NCBI RefSeq assembly: GCF_009834915.1
Contig: NZ_WVHS01000002.1
Location: 992,001-1,056,000, forward strand
Source: Hufsiella ginkgonis
GTDB taxonomy: Bacteria; Bacteroidota; Bacteroidia; Sphingobacteriales; Sphingobacteriaceae
DNA length: 64,000 nt
Direction of reading: 5' to 3'
The position numbers and the translations under genes were made by a program. Positions 1-7,596 of this stretch are shown in pieces; position 1 is the first letter of the stretch; the number at the start of each line of letters is the position of its first letter. The notes beneath the pieces are model-generated. The model ran no database searches, was not told the origin of the DNA, and saw only the letters and a list, made by a program, of their open reading frames with translations.

Positions 1-986
1 TCGAACAGGCATCTTCCGCATTGACGGCGAAATACAAAAGCAGCTTACTAACAGGCGGCTCGGTGATCGATCTTACCGGCGGCTTTGGCGTCGACTCCTA
101 TTACTTTTCGCTAACCGCGGAACAGGTTATCCACTGCGAGCTAAACCCGGAGCTATCCGCTATTTCCGCACATAATGCCGCGCTATTAGGAGCGGGCAAC
201 ATCAGGTACAAAGCCGAAAACGGCATCTCGCGGATCGCTTCGGCGGAGGCGGAATTCGACACTATCTATGCAGATCCTTCCCGCCGAACGAGTGCCGGGA
301 AAGTGTTCTTCCTGAAAGATTGCGAGCCAGATATAGTGTCCACTCTCCCCCTGCTGCTCCGCAGAGCACCCCGCATCCTGGTAAAAACCGCTCCCCTGCT
401 CGATATCCAATCGGGGTTGAGAGAGCTATCGCACGTAAGTCAAATCCACGTGTTGAGTGTAAAAAACGAATGTAAAGAAGTGCTTTGGCTCATAGAGCGC
501 GATTTCGAAGGCGAACCGCTCATCACCTGCTCCGCGCTGGCAGATACGGAGACCCGGAGCTTTTCATTTAAAGCGTCCGTGGAACGGGAACATACCACGG
601 GCGAATGGTTCCCTCCTGGTAAATACCTATATGAGCCCGATGCCGCCCTGATGAAAGGAGGCGCATTTAAGCTTATCGGCGAACGGTTCGGCATCCAAAA
701 ACTGCATCAGCACTCGCACCTGTACACCGCCGGGTCAGCCCGCGAGGACTTTATCGGGCGTACGTTTACGATCAACGAAGTTTCATCATACAAAGACTTC
801 AGCAAGGGAAGCCAGCTTAAAAAAGCGAATATCATTTCCAGGAACTTCCCTCTCACCGTCGGACAGATCAGGACGAAACACAAGATCGCGGAAGGCGGCG
901 AACAATACCTGTTCTTTACCACCGTTCACCCGGATAAGCTGGTGGTGATAGATGCGGCACCTGTGAGGGGGGGAAATAGAAAATAG
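1..986 (+). CDS. Class I SAM-dependent methyltransferase with THUMP-like C-terminal domain (5' partial)
   Basis: The reading frame is open at the left edge (first whole codon at 3), so the true start lies outside; the TTG at 21 is only an internal candidate. The segment DLTGGFGVDSYYF is a Rossmann SAM-binding glycine loop and YADPSRR resembles the methyltransferase catalytic region; the C-terminal part (FTINEVSSYKDF onward) matches the THUMP-like domain found beside this fold in Bacteroidota. Substrate unknown, probably RNA. Oddity: the last codons and the TAG stop (about 975-986) are made of the GAATAGA-type repeat that follows, so the natural C-terminus may have been altered by the repeat. 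Confidence 0.8.
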   Translation, partial: EQASSALTAKYKSSLLTGGSVIDLTGGFGVDSYYFSLTAEQVIHCELNPELSAISAHNAALLGAGNIRYKAENGISRIASAEAEFDTIYADPSRRTSAGKVFFLKDCEPDIVSTLPLLLRRAPRILVKTAPLLDIQSGLRELSHVSQIHVLSVKNECKEVLWLIERDFEGEPLITCSALADTETRSFSFKASVEREHTTGEWFPPGKYLYEPDAALMKGGAFKLIGERFGIQKLHQHSHLYTAGSAREDFIGRTFTINEVSSYKDFSKGSQLKKANIISRNFPLTVGQIRTKHKIAEGGEQYLFFTTVHPDKLVVIDAAPVRGGNRK

Positions 987-1086
987 AAAATAGTAATTAG
1001 TAAATAGAGAATAGAAAATAGAGAATAGAGAATGGGCGCCTGTATTCTATTCTCTATTTTCTATTCTCTATTCTCTATTCTCCATC
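974..1086. repeat. GAATAGA-type palindromic repeat between convergent genes
   Basis: Left half consists of repeated 6-7 base units of the form GAAAATA/GAGAATA; right half is the reverse complement (TATTCTC units), with a short GGGCGCCTGT centre near 1034-1043. The RNA from either strand would fold into a hairpin of more than 30 bp. It lies exactly between two convergent genes and could act as a bidirectional terminator. A second copy is at 42607-42732. Confidence 0.85.
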
Positions 1087-1099
1087 TTTCTCCATCCCT

Positions 1100-1735
1100 T
1101 CAAATATCCGGCTGAGGCGTAGTACGCAGGTACGGCTTCACCTCTGTATAACCCTTCGGGAATTTAGCGGGAATATCTTCCGTTTTTATGGCCGGTACCA
1201 CCACCACGTCCTCACCATGTTTCCAGTCTGCCGGAGTAGCTACGCTGTAGTTGGCGGTAAGCTGCAGGGAGTCGATCACACGCAGGATCTCCACAAAATT
1301 ACGGCCTGTTGAAGCCGGGTAAGTAATGATCAGCTTGATGGTTTTATCGGGGGCGATAATGAATAAAGACCGCACCGTAGCGGTGAGCGACGCATTCGGG
1401 TGGATCATATCGTAGGCTTCCGCGATCTTGCGGTCTTCATCGCCGATGATGGGAAAATTCACCTCCACGTTTTGGGTCTCGTTAATATCGCTGATCCAGC
1501 CGTGGTGTTTCTCCACAGGGTCAACACTCAATGCGAGCACCTTTACGTTCCGCTTGTCGAACTCGCTTTTTAACGAAGCGGTACGGCCAAGCTCGGTGGT
1601 GCAAACAGGTGTATAATCTGCCGGATGCGAGAACAAAACTACCCAGCTATCGCCGGTATATTCATAAAAGTCAATGTCGCCCTGCGAAGTGTGGGCCTGG
1701 AAATTGGGGGCTTTGTCGCCTAATCTTAAACTCAT
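1100..1735 (-). CDS. 1-Cys peroxiredoxin (Prx6-like)
   Basis: 211 residues, usual length for the Prx6 group. Reduces H2O2 and organic peroxides in the cytoplasm. The peroxidatic motif is P38-ADYTPV-C45 with Thr42, and Cys45 is the only cysteine, so no resolving cysteine exists and an external thiol must recycle the enzyme. The conserved Arg of ATVRSLF is present, and the long C-terminal arm (WKHGEDVVVVPA onward) is typical of Prx6. Transcribed alone; a perfect 15-base palindrome lies 42 bases upstream of the ATG and may be an operator. Family call is secure; physiological reductant is unknown. Confidence 0.95.
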   Translation of the reverse strand: MSLRLGDKAPNFQAHTSQGDIDFYEYTGDSWVVLFSHPADYTPVCTTELGRTASLKSEFDKRNVKVLALSVDPVEKHHGWISDINETQNVEVNFPIIGDEDRKIAEAYDMIHPNASLTATVRSLFIIAPDKTIKLIITYPASTGRNFVEILRVIDSLQLTANYSVATPADWKHGEDVVVVPAIKTEDIPAKFPKGYTEVKPYLRTTPQPDI

Positions 1736-1776
1736 GATAAGTTATATTTTGGGTTAATGCTAATCAGGTTAATTAT

Positions 1777-1791
1777 CTACTAATTTAGTAG
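1777..1791 (-). promoter_or_regulatory. Palindrome upstream of peroxiredoxin, candidate operator
   Basis: CTACTAATTTAGTAG: two perfect 7-base arms (CTACTAA / TTAGTAG) around one central T, 42 bases before the start codon of the peroxiredoxin gene. Position and perfect symmetry fit a repressor/activator site for a peroxide- or redox-responsive regulator; the regulator is not identified. Confidence 0.4.
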
Positions 1792-1872
1792 GTTTTTATC
1801 CAGTAATGCAAGCGGCAGTGTCAGAATAAGGTAGAAAATAAGTTGTGACACTACCGGGTGAATCAGACCGCA

Positions 1873-2787
1873 CTACAGGAGCAGTGGCTCTTTTGCGATA
1901 AACCCGGGGGGCGCCAGGTTAGTTCCCAACCGCTCGTTGAGCTTTTTAATGGTATAATCTGCAAGTATCGGGGTGTCTTTCTCGTCGTGCTGGTGCAGGA
2001 AGAAGCAGATCGACCGCAAGCCGTTGTTTACCCAAACCGCAAGGCGTTCCACCCACTCATCTATCCGGGTAAAATCGGTTGGGTGCAGCCCGTTCCCAAC
2101 AAAGCGAATAAACGCTTCCGCTGTCGGCTGTTCCATATGCACGCAATCCCGGCGACCGCTGGCATCGGTGATTGCGGCGCCTTTGTTAAGCCCGTGAAGC
2201 ATATCGAACAGCTCGTTGCGGACGGAAAGATCGGCGAACCATTCTTTATGACGTACTTCCACGAACATTTTAAAATCGTGGGGAAGTTTTTCGAGATATT
2301 CTTTTAACGTATCAAAATTATTGGGACCGAAGTTGTCGCTTAACTGCAGGAAACAGGGTCCCAGGTATTCGCCAAACTCCGAAATACTTTCCAGGTATTT
2401 CGAGGTTTCCTCGTCGGCGTTCTTTAACCGGCGGATATGACTGATGCTTTGCGTAAACTTGGGGCAAAACTTAAAACCCTTCCTTCCCGCTTCCGCCTTC
2501 TCGCGCCAGGTACGCACCTGCTCCTTTTTAGGCATCCCGTAAAAAACGGCATTCAGCTCGATGCTGTTAAAGTGTTTTACGTATTCATCCAGGAATTTTG
2601 CTTCTTTCGTCTTCGGCGGATAGATCATACCGACCCATTCCTTGCGTCCCCATTTGGCACAACCGACAAAAAGTTCAATTTCGTCTAGCCTTGTACCATT
2701 GAGCACTTGTTGGGTGAGCGCTTTATCAGGGGGCAGCGTAAAATCTACGCTGTTTAGCTCTTCTTGGGGGAGACGACCGAAATCCAT
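1873..2787 (-). CDS. DUF72 (YecE-like) family protein A
   Basis: 304 residues. Family features seen: FVGCAKWGRKEWVG near the N-terminus, the FNSIELNAVFYG strand, KFCPKFTQSISH, and VEVRHKEWF, which together define the TIM-barrel-like DUF72 fold. Biochemical function of the family is not established. It carries about 40 extra N-terminal residues before the domain. A perfect palindrome (2796-2812, arms GATAATT/AATTATC) sits 8 bases before the start. A second, divergent DUF72 protein is at 22849-23604. Confidence 0.85.
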   Translation of the reverse strand: MDFGRLPQEELNSVDFTLPPDKALTQQVLNGTRLDEIELFVGCAKWGRKEWVGMIYPPKTKEAKFLDEYVKHFNSIELNAVFYGMPKKEQVRTWREKAEAGRKGFKFCPKFTQSISHIRRLKNADEETSKYLESISEFGEYLGPCFLQLSDNFGPNNFDTLKEYLEKLPHDFKMFVEVRHKEWFADLSVRNELFDMLHGLNKGAAITDASGRRDCVHMEQPTAEAFIRFVGNGLHPTDFTRIDEWVERLAVWVNNGLRSICFFLHQHDEKDTPILADYTIKKLNERLGTNLAPPGFIAKEPLLL

Positions 2788-3074
2788 AGAACGAAGATAA
2801 TTGATAATTATCTCGTAAGAATATCCATCAAAGAATATTTTCCATTTCCTTTAAAAAGCCTGCTATTCCATATACCATCCATCTTTCGTTCAATGATAGC
2901 TCCCCGGTAATGGAGTAACTACCGCGCAATGCAATGGGTAGTACATGGCATTAGTAATAGTAGGTTGACACGCCAAGCGACCTGGACAGTTCACCGAAGG
3001 GGAGGGAGGAATGAGCTGGGTCGCCCCAAAATATTGCCTGATCAAGAAAGCCCGCTCCAGCACTGCGTCTTAAC
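2788..3074. other. Intergenic region without a convincing gene
   Basis: Between DUF72 protein A and the rplT terminator. Apart from the palindrome at 2796-2812 and a small ACTACC/GGTAGT inverted repeat (about 2926-2944) I see no reading frame with family similarity and no RNA gene. Confidence 0.5.
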
Positions 3075-3108
3075 AAAAAAGGGATAACATTTACGTCATC
3101 CCTCTTTT
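3075..3108 (-). terminator. Rho-independent terminator of thrS-infC-rpmI-rplT
   Basis: On the minus strand GGGATGAC, a 6-base loop, then GTTATCCC (one G-U pair) and a run of six T. It lies just after the rplT stop codon. The other strand also ends in a T-rich run, so it may work both ways. Confidence 0.85.
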
Positions 3109-3129
3109 TATTACCGGAATTAAAATCCC

Positions 3130-3474
3130 TTATTTCACCGCATCGATCACCGCTTTAAAAGCGTCGGGGTTATTCAGCGCCAGGTCAGCCAATACCTTAC
3201 GGTTCAGGCCGATTTCTTTAGCAGCTAATTTACCGATCAATTGTGAGTAAGAGATTCCGTGCTGGCGGGCACCTGCGTTGATACGCTGGATCCAAAGCGC
3301 CCTGAATTCTCTTTTCTTGGTTTTACGGTCGCGGTAAGCATATTGCAAACCTTTCTCCACCGTGTTCTTAGCAACAGTATAAACCTTGCTTCTTGATCCC
3401 CAGTAACCTTTGGCTAGGTCGAGGATTCTCTTTCTTCTTCTTCTTGACGCGACTGCGTTAACCGAACGTGGCAT
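3130..3474 (-). CDS. rplT: 50S ribosomal protein bL20
   Basis: 114 residues, standard length. The N-terminus [18 protein letters not shown] and the segment [16 protein letters not shown] are diagnostic of bL20, an early 23S rRNA-binding assembly protein. Last gene of thrS-infC-rpmI-rplT, 75 bases after rpmI and followed directly by a terminator. In other bacteria bL20 controls its own operon at the rpmI leader; I see no clear copy of such a site here but did not fold the RNA. Confidence 0.99.
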   Translation of the reverse strand: MPRSVNAVASRRRRKRILDLAKGYWGSRSKVYTVAKNTVEKGLQYAYRDRKTKKREFRALWIQRINAGARQHGISYSQLIGKLAAKEIGLNRKVLADLALNNPDAFKAVIDAVK

Positions 3475-3549
3475 GTTTGTTTGTTTTTGGCGGACGGCGC
3501 TCTTGTTACAGAAACTTAATACCGAAAGCCTGGGTTAAAAATTAATTAA

Positions 3550-3750
3550 TTACTTACCGATACCGAGCATCCGTTTTACGTTACCTAAGTCAGCATCCGA
3601 AATCAGGCTGCTGTGGCTTAAGTTACGCTTACGTTTAGTCGACATCTTGGTTAAGATGTGGCTCATGTACGCACTATTGCGCTTGATCTTACCTGTTCCA
3701 GTAAGCTTGAACCGCTTTTTAGCACTGGAATTGGTTTTTACTTTTGGCAT
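3550..3750 (-). CDS. rpmI: 50S ribosomal protein bL35
   Basis: 66 residues, highly basic. [20 protein letters not shown] is the standard bL35 start, and [14 protein letters not shown] the conserved core. Lies between infC and rplT in the conserved initiation-factor operon. The 145-base gap to infC is unusually long for this operon because an ACGT-type palindromic repeat occupies it. Confidence 0.99.
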   Translation of the reverse strand: MPKVKTNSSAKKRFKLTGTGKIKRNSAYMSHILTKMSTKRKRNLSHSSLISDADLGNVKRMLGIGK

Positions 3751-3763
3751 AACACTTTGGGTT

Positions 3764-3895
3764 GGACGTTTGACGTTTTACGTCAGACGTTTTGTTTACT
3801 ACTAACTATTATTATCCTACTCCTGCCCGGGAAAAGCCGGACATCATTTAACTCGTATCAAACGTACAACGTCAAACGTTTCACGTCAAACGTTA
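3764..3895. repeat. ACGT-type palindromic repeat, copy 1 (between infC and rpmI)
   Basis: Left arm (about 3764-3794) and right arm (about 3858-3895) are built from ACGTTTGACGT-like words and are largely reverse complements of each other; the loop of about 60 bases contains CTCCTGCCCGGG. Because it is inside an operon, the transcript carries a long hairpin between two ribosomal-type genes. Confidence 0.8.
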
Positions 3896-4465
3896 CTACT
3901 TCTTCCCGGCCTTCGGGGCAACGGTTAAAAACATCCGTTTTCCTTCCAGCTTTGGCAGTTGCTCTACCTTCCCTACCTCTTCAAGGGCCTGGGCAAACTT
4001 CAGCAACAGGATCTCTCCATGCTCTTTGTACACGATCGCCCTGCCTTTAAAGTGCACATAGGCCCGCACCTTTTCGCCTGCCTCCAGGAAACTGATCGCG
4101 TGTTTCAGTTTAAACTGGAAATCGTGATCGTTGGTATTCGGACCGAAACGTATCTCTTTAATTACCGTTTGCTTAGCGTTGGCCTTGATCTCTTTGAGCT
4201 TCTTCTTTTGCTCATAGATAAACTTGTTATAGTCAACAACCTTACAAACCGGGGGAACCGCATTTGGCGATATTTCGACTAAGTCCAGTTCCTGCTCATG
4301 GGCGATCGCCAATGCATCTTTCAATGAAAATATGCCTTGCTCAACATTATCGCCTACCAGCCGCACTTCAGGCGCTTTGATAAACTGGTTAATGTTGTGC
4401 TCTGCTTCTTTTTTCTTGAACGGAGGACGGGGCCCTCTGTTGAATCCTGGTCTACCTAATGCCAA
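3896..4465 (-). CDS. infC: Translation initiation factor IF-3
   Basis: 189 residues. Contains the IF3 N-domain (VRLVGDNVEQGIF, DLVEISPNAVPPVCKV), the basic linker and C-domain (KEIRFGPNTNDHDF, HFKGRAIVY). IF-3 prevents premature 50S joining and proofreads start codons. Start: the frame has a TAG at 4469-4471 followed only by CAT and TTG, so the start must be the TTG at 4463-4465 unless translation begins well inside the gene. A rare start codon on infC recalls the AUU start of E. coli, where IF-3 represses its own translation. Only 13 bases separate it from thrS. Confidence 0.97.
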   Translation of the reverse strand: MALGRPGFNRGPRPPFKKKEAEHNINQFIKAPEVRLVGDNVEQGIFSLKDALAIAHEQELDLVEISPNAVPPVCKVVDYNKFIYEQKKKLKEIKANAKQTVIKEIRFGPNTNDHDFQFKLKHAISFLEAGEKVRAYVHFKGRAIVYKEHGEILLLKFAQALEEVGKVEQLPKLEGKRMFLTVAPKAGKK

Positions 4466-4478
4466 ATGCTATGTTATA

Positions 4479-6404
4479 TTAAATTGTTATTTCTGTAATT
4501 AACTGATCCTTAAAGCTTCCAACAGGCATGCTTCCTAAATCTCCCTGACCGTGTTTCCGCACGGATACCTGATCATCGTTCATCTCTTTTTCCCCGATGA
4601 TCAGCATATATGGTACCTTCTTCACCTCGGCATCGCGTATTTTGCGACCGATCTTTTCATCCCTCAGGTCAATGGAGCCGCGAATATCGGAATTATTAAG
4701 CGATTCTAAAACTTTTTTTGCATAATCTTCATACTTTTCAGAGATCGGCAGCACGGTGAATTGTACGGGGTTGAGCCATAACGGGAAGTTGCCTGCACAG
4801 TGTTCGATCAATACCGCCACGAAACGCTCCAGGGAGCCGAACGGTGCCCGGTGGATCATCACCGGCCGGTGTTTTTGATTGTCGCTGCCAGTGTATTCCA
4901 GCTCGAATCGCTCGGGGAGGTTGTAATCAACCTGGATTGTGCCGAGCTGCCATTTGCGGCCAAGCGCATCTTTCACCATAAAATCCAGCTTCGGGCCGTA
5001 AAATGCTGCTTCGCCGAGTTCTACGACGGTAGGCAATCCTTTTTCTTCCGCCGCTTCGATAATGGCGCTCTCCGCTAATGCCCAGCTTTCATCGCTGCCG
5101 ATATATTTGGCTTTATTGGCGGGGTCGCGCAGGGAAACCTGTGCGGTATAGTTCTCAAAACCAAGGGCCCCGAACACGTACAGCACCAGGTCGATCACCT
5201 TTTTAAACTCCTCCTTCACCTGGTCGGGGCGACAGAATAAATGCGCATCATCCTGTGTAAACCCGCGTACACGGGTCAATCCATGCAGCTCCCCGCTTTG
5301 TTCGTACCGGTAAACGGTGCCGAACTCCGCATAGCGAACAGGAAGGTCTTTATACGATCTCGGTTTCGACTTATAGATCTCGCAATGGTGCGGGCAATTC
5401 ATCGGTTTCAGGAAGAACTCCTCCCCCTCCTGCGGGGTCCTGATCGGCTGAAAAGAATCCGCGCCGTATTTTTCATAATGTCCTGAAGTAATATACAGGT
5501 TTTTATGACCGATATGCGGCGTGATCACCTGCTCATATCCCGATTTCACCTGTGCCTTCTGCAGGAAATTCACCAGCTTTTCGCGAAGCATCGCGCCCTT
5601 TGGCAGCCACAACGGAAGGCCCATACCTACTTTTTCAGAGAAGGTGAATAGCTCCAGTTCTTTCCCCAGCTTGCGGTGATCGCGTTTCTTGGCTTCCTCG
5701 ATCATGTGGAGGTAGTCGGTCAGCTCGCTTTGCTTTGGAAAGGTTACCCCATAGATCCGGGTCAGCTGCTTGCGGGTCTCGTCGCCACGCCAGTAAGCGC
5801 CTGCTACGTTGGTCAGTTTTACGGCCTTAATAAAGCCGGTATTTGGAATATGCGGTCCGCGACAAAGATCGGTAAACTCGCCCTGTGTGTAAAACGTGAT
5901 CGATCCGTCCGGCAGGTCCCTGATCAGGTCAAGCTTATATTCGTCGCCCTTTTCGGTGAAATAGGCGATAGCATCCTCTTTAGTTACCGGTTTGCGGATA
6001 AATTCAGATTTTGTCCTGGCCAGTTCGAGGATCTTATCCTCGATCTTTTTGAAATCATCGGAAGAAAACTCGCGATCGCCGAAATCGACATCGTAATAAA
6101 ACCCGGTTTCGATGGCAGGGCCGATGCCGAACTTAGTACCGGGGTACAGCGCTTCCAGCGCTTCGGCCATGAGGTGTGCCGACGAATGCCAGAACGTGGA
6201 TTTGCCGGCAAGGTCATTCCAGGTGAGCAACTTTACAGAAGCATCCGCGTCAATCGGGCGTGCTGCGTCCCAAACCTGTCCGTCTACTTCGGCGGCAAGC
6301 ACATTCCTGGCCAGTCCTTCTGAAATTGATTGCGCAATCTGGTACGAAGTGATCCCACTGTCGTACTGACGGACGGATCCGTCGGGAAGTGTAATATTAA
6401 TCAT
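4479..6404 (-). CDS. thrS: Threonine--tRNA ligase
   Basis: 641 residues, full-length. Order: TGS domain (about 1-62), editing domain with [11 protein letters not shown], then class II catalytic core with the zinc ligands in [17 protein letters not shown], motif 2 in [15 protein letters not shown], motif 3 in [17 protein letters not shown], and an anticodon-binding domain ([14 protein letters not shown]). Charges tRNA-Thr and hydrolyses Ser-tRNA-Thr. First gene of the operon with infC, rpmI and rplT. A good promoter lies at 6508-6535 and the roughly 95-base leader can form two hairpins. Confidence 0.99.
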   Translation of the reverse strand: MINITLPDGSVRQYDSGITSYQIAQSISEGLARNVLAAEVDGQVWDAARPIDADASVKLLTWNDLAGKSTFWHSSAHLMAEALEALYPGTKFGIGPAIETGFYYDVDFGDREFSSDDFKKIEDKILELARTKSEFIRKPVTKEDAIAYFTEKGDEYKLDLIRDLPDGSITFYTQGEFTDLCRGPHIPNTGFIKAVKLTNVAGAYWRGDETRKQLTRIYGVTFPKQSELTDYLHMIEEAKKRDHRKLGKELELFTFSEKVGMGLPLWLPKGAMLREKLVNFLQKAQVKSGYEQVITPHIGHKNLYITSGHYEKYGADSFQPIRTPQEGEEFFLKPMNCPHHCEIYKSKPRSYKDLPVRYAEFGTVYRYEQSGELHGLTRVRGFTQDDAHLFCRPDQVKEEFKKVIDLVLYVFGALGFENYTAQVSLRDPANKAKYIGSDESWALAESAIIEAAEEKGLPTVVELGEAAFYGPKLDFMVKDALGRKWQLGTIQVDYNLPERFELEYTGSDNQKHRPVMIHRAPFGSLERFVAVLIEHCAGNFPLWLNPVQFTVLPISEKYEDYAKKVLESLNNSDIRGSIDLRDEKIGRKIRDAEVKKVPYMLIIGEKEMNDDQVSVRKHGQGDLGSMPVGSFKDQLITEITI

Positions 6405-6507
6405 CTACAACTATGATCTGGTACTGGCTGTACTTTCGAAAAAGCCAGGAACCGGTTAATAAAATATGTTCTCTGCTATCACTTACGACGTGATATTTTA
6501 TGAGGGG

Positions 6508-6535
6508 CAAAAGTAGGCAAAACTTTCTAATACAA
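6508..6535 (-). promoter_or_regulatory. Promoter of the thrS operon
   Basis: Minus strand TTG (6535-6533), 17 bases, TACTTTTG (6515-6508), the Bacteroidota -33/-7 arrangement. Predicted start near 6500, giving a leader of about 95 bases with hairpins CTGGCT/AGCCAG (6424-6448) and TATCAC/GTGATA (6477-6495). Confidence 0.65.
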
Positions 6536-6547
6536 GATATTTTGCTT

Positions 6548-6677
6548 TAACGTTACGCATGGCGCGGTACGTGCATGATGCCGGTGCGTTTAACTTGCAG
6601 CAACCGATCAAAATAAAAACGTTGCACATCATACCTGCTCTACACCAGCACGTATCACGCACAACGTCGAACGTCTA
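6548..6677. repeat. ACGT-type palindromic repeat, decayed copy
   Basis: Starts TAACGTTACG and ends with CAACGTCGAACGTCTA; inner segments GGTACGTGC and GCACGTATC face each other. Arms match less well than in copy 1, so this is probably an older copy, between thrS and the GLPGLI gene. Confidence 0.55.
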
Positions 6678-6691
6678 CCCTAAAAACCTGT

Positions 6692-7453
6692 TTAGTTCAT
6701 CCTGATCACCCTCCGTTCCCCGTTCGGGCCGACAGAAATCCCGTTGCCCATTTTAGCACGAAACTCTTCCATCTTTTTGGCATATTCTTCCTGGGTAAGG
6801 AGCCTGGCTTTTTTGGGAAGGGTAAATTCGGAATCCTTTACCTTGCGGTACTCAATGCTGGTGGCAAACATCTTCATGCGGTCGTTCTCTATGCCGAGCA
6901 CCACACCTTCTGTCCAGAAAGCAGACAAAGGCGAAGCTTTGAACGCCAGCTCAGGGGTATACCAGATCGTGGTTTTCGCATCGTTCAGGCCGGTGATCAC
7001 CGCCTTTTTGCACGTATAACCGGCAATCATTTTGGTTTCGTCGGTGTTTTCCGCCTTTGCGGAGCCGTAACCAAGCTTATTTTCCATCATCAGGGGCTCA
7101 CCGTCGAGCTCGAAAGATTCGATCACTTTCTCGTCCCTGAAAAACATCTCACGCTCGCTTCCGCCCATGCGCATTACGAGTCCGCCGGTGGCCGGGGCTA
7201 CGTCCTCTATCGTCTTCTGGTATTTCGCTCCTGCCGGGCTGAATTCGATCTCGTAATGGTTGGTTATGCTTTTAGGTAGGGTCACGCTGCCACCGCCGCC
7301 AAAAGCGACTACGCCGCCGCCGGGTTGCCCGTTCGCCATCTTGAGCTCGATCACCTGCTCATAGTAGATCACTCCCGACGTTTTGTCCTGCGCCTGTATG
7401 TTGATAACTGCGGCAGTTACCAGGAGACAAATTGTGTAAAACTTTTTTAACAT
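6692..7453 (-). CDS. GLPGLI family exported protein
   Basis: 253 residues. Cleavable signal peptide (about residues 1-21, ending IQAQ). The body SGVIYYEQVIEL, the internal Gly-rich stretch, and the C-terminal half with IAGYTCKKAVI and TIWYTPELAF match the GLPGLI family, Bacteroidota-specific exported proteins of unknown function whose members usually carry a GxPG(L/V)I-like stretch. Single gene, divergent from truA. Confidence 0.8.
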   Translation of the reverse strand: MLKKFYTICLLVTAAVINIQAQDKTSGVIYYEQVIELKMANGQPGGGVVAFGGGGSVTLPKSITNHYEIEFSPAGAKYQKTIEDVAPATGGLVMRMGGSEREMFFRDEKVIESFELDGEPLMMENKLGYGSAKAENTDETKMIAGYTCKKAVITGLNDAKTTIWYTPELAFKASPLSAFWTEGVVLGIENDRMKMFATSIEYRKVKDSEFTLPKKARLLTQEEYAKKMEEFRAKMGNGISVGPNGERRVIRMN

Positions 7454-7596
7454 ATGCTTGCGTTTTAAGTTGAAATTAATAATTACCGAAATTAAGGCAT
7501 CGCGTAAAGCGGAGTTGTTAAAAAAGGTTAAGAAGTGTTAAAACGGGATCATGGCCAGCCTATGCTTCATTATCCATTGTTTCTTATCTTCGCCCC

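Noticed and set aside
2926-2944. ACTACC/GGTAGT inverted repeat as a terminator or RNA
   Set aside because: Only six pairs, a long loop, no T run and no adjacent gene end.
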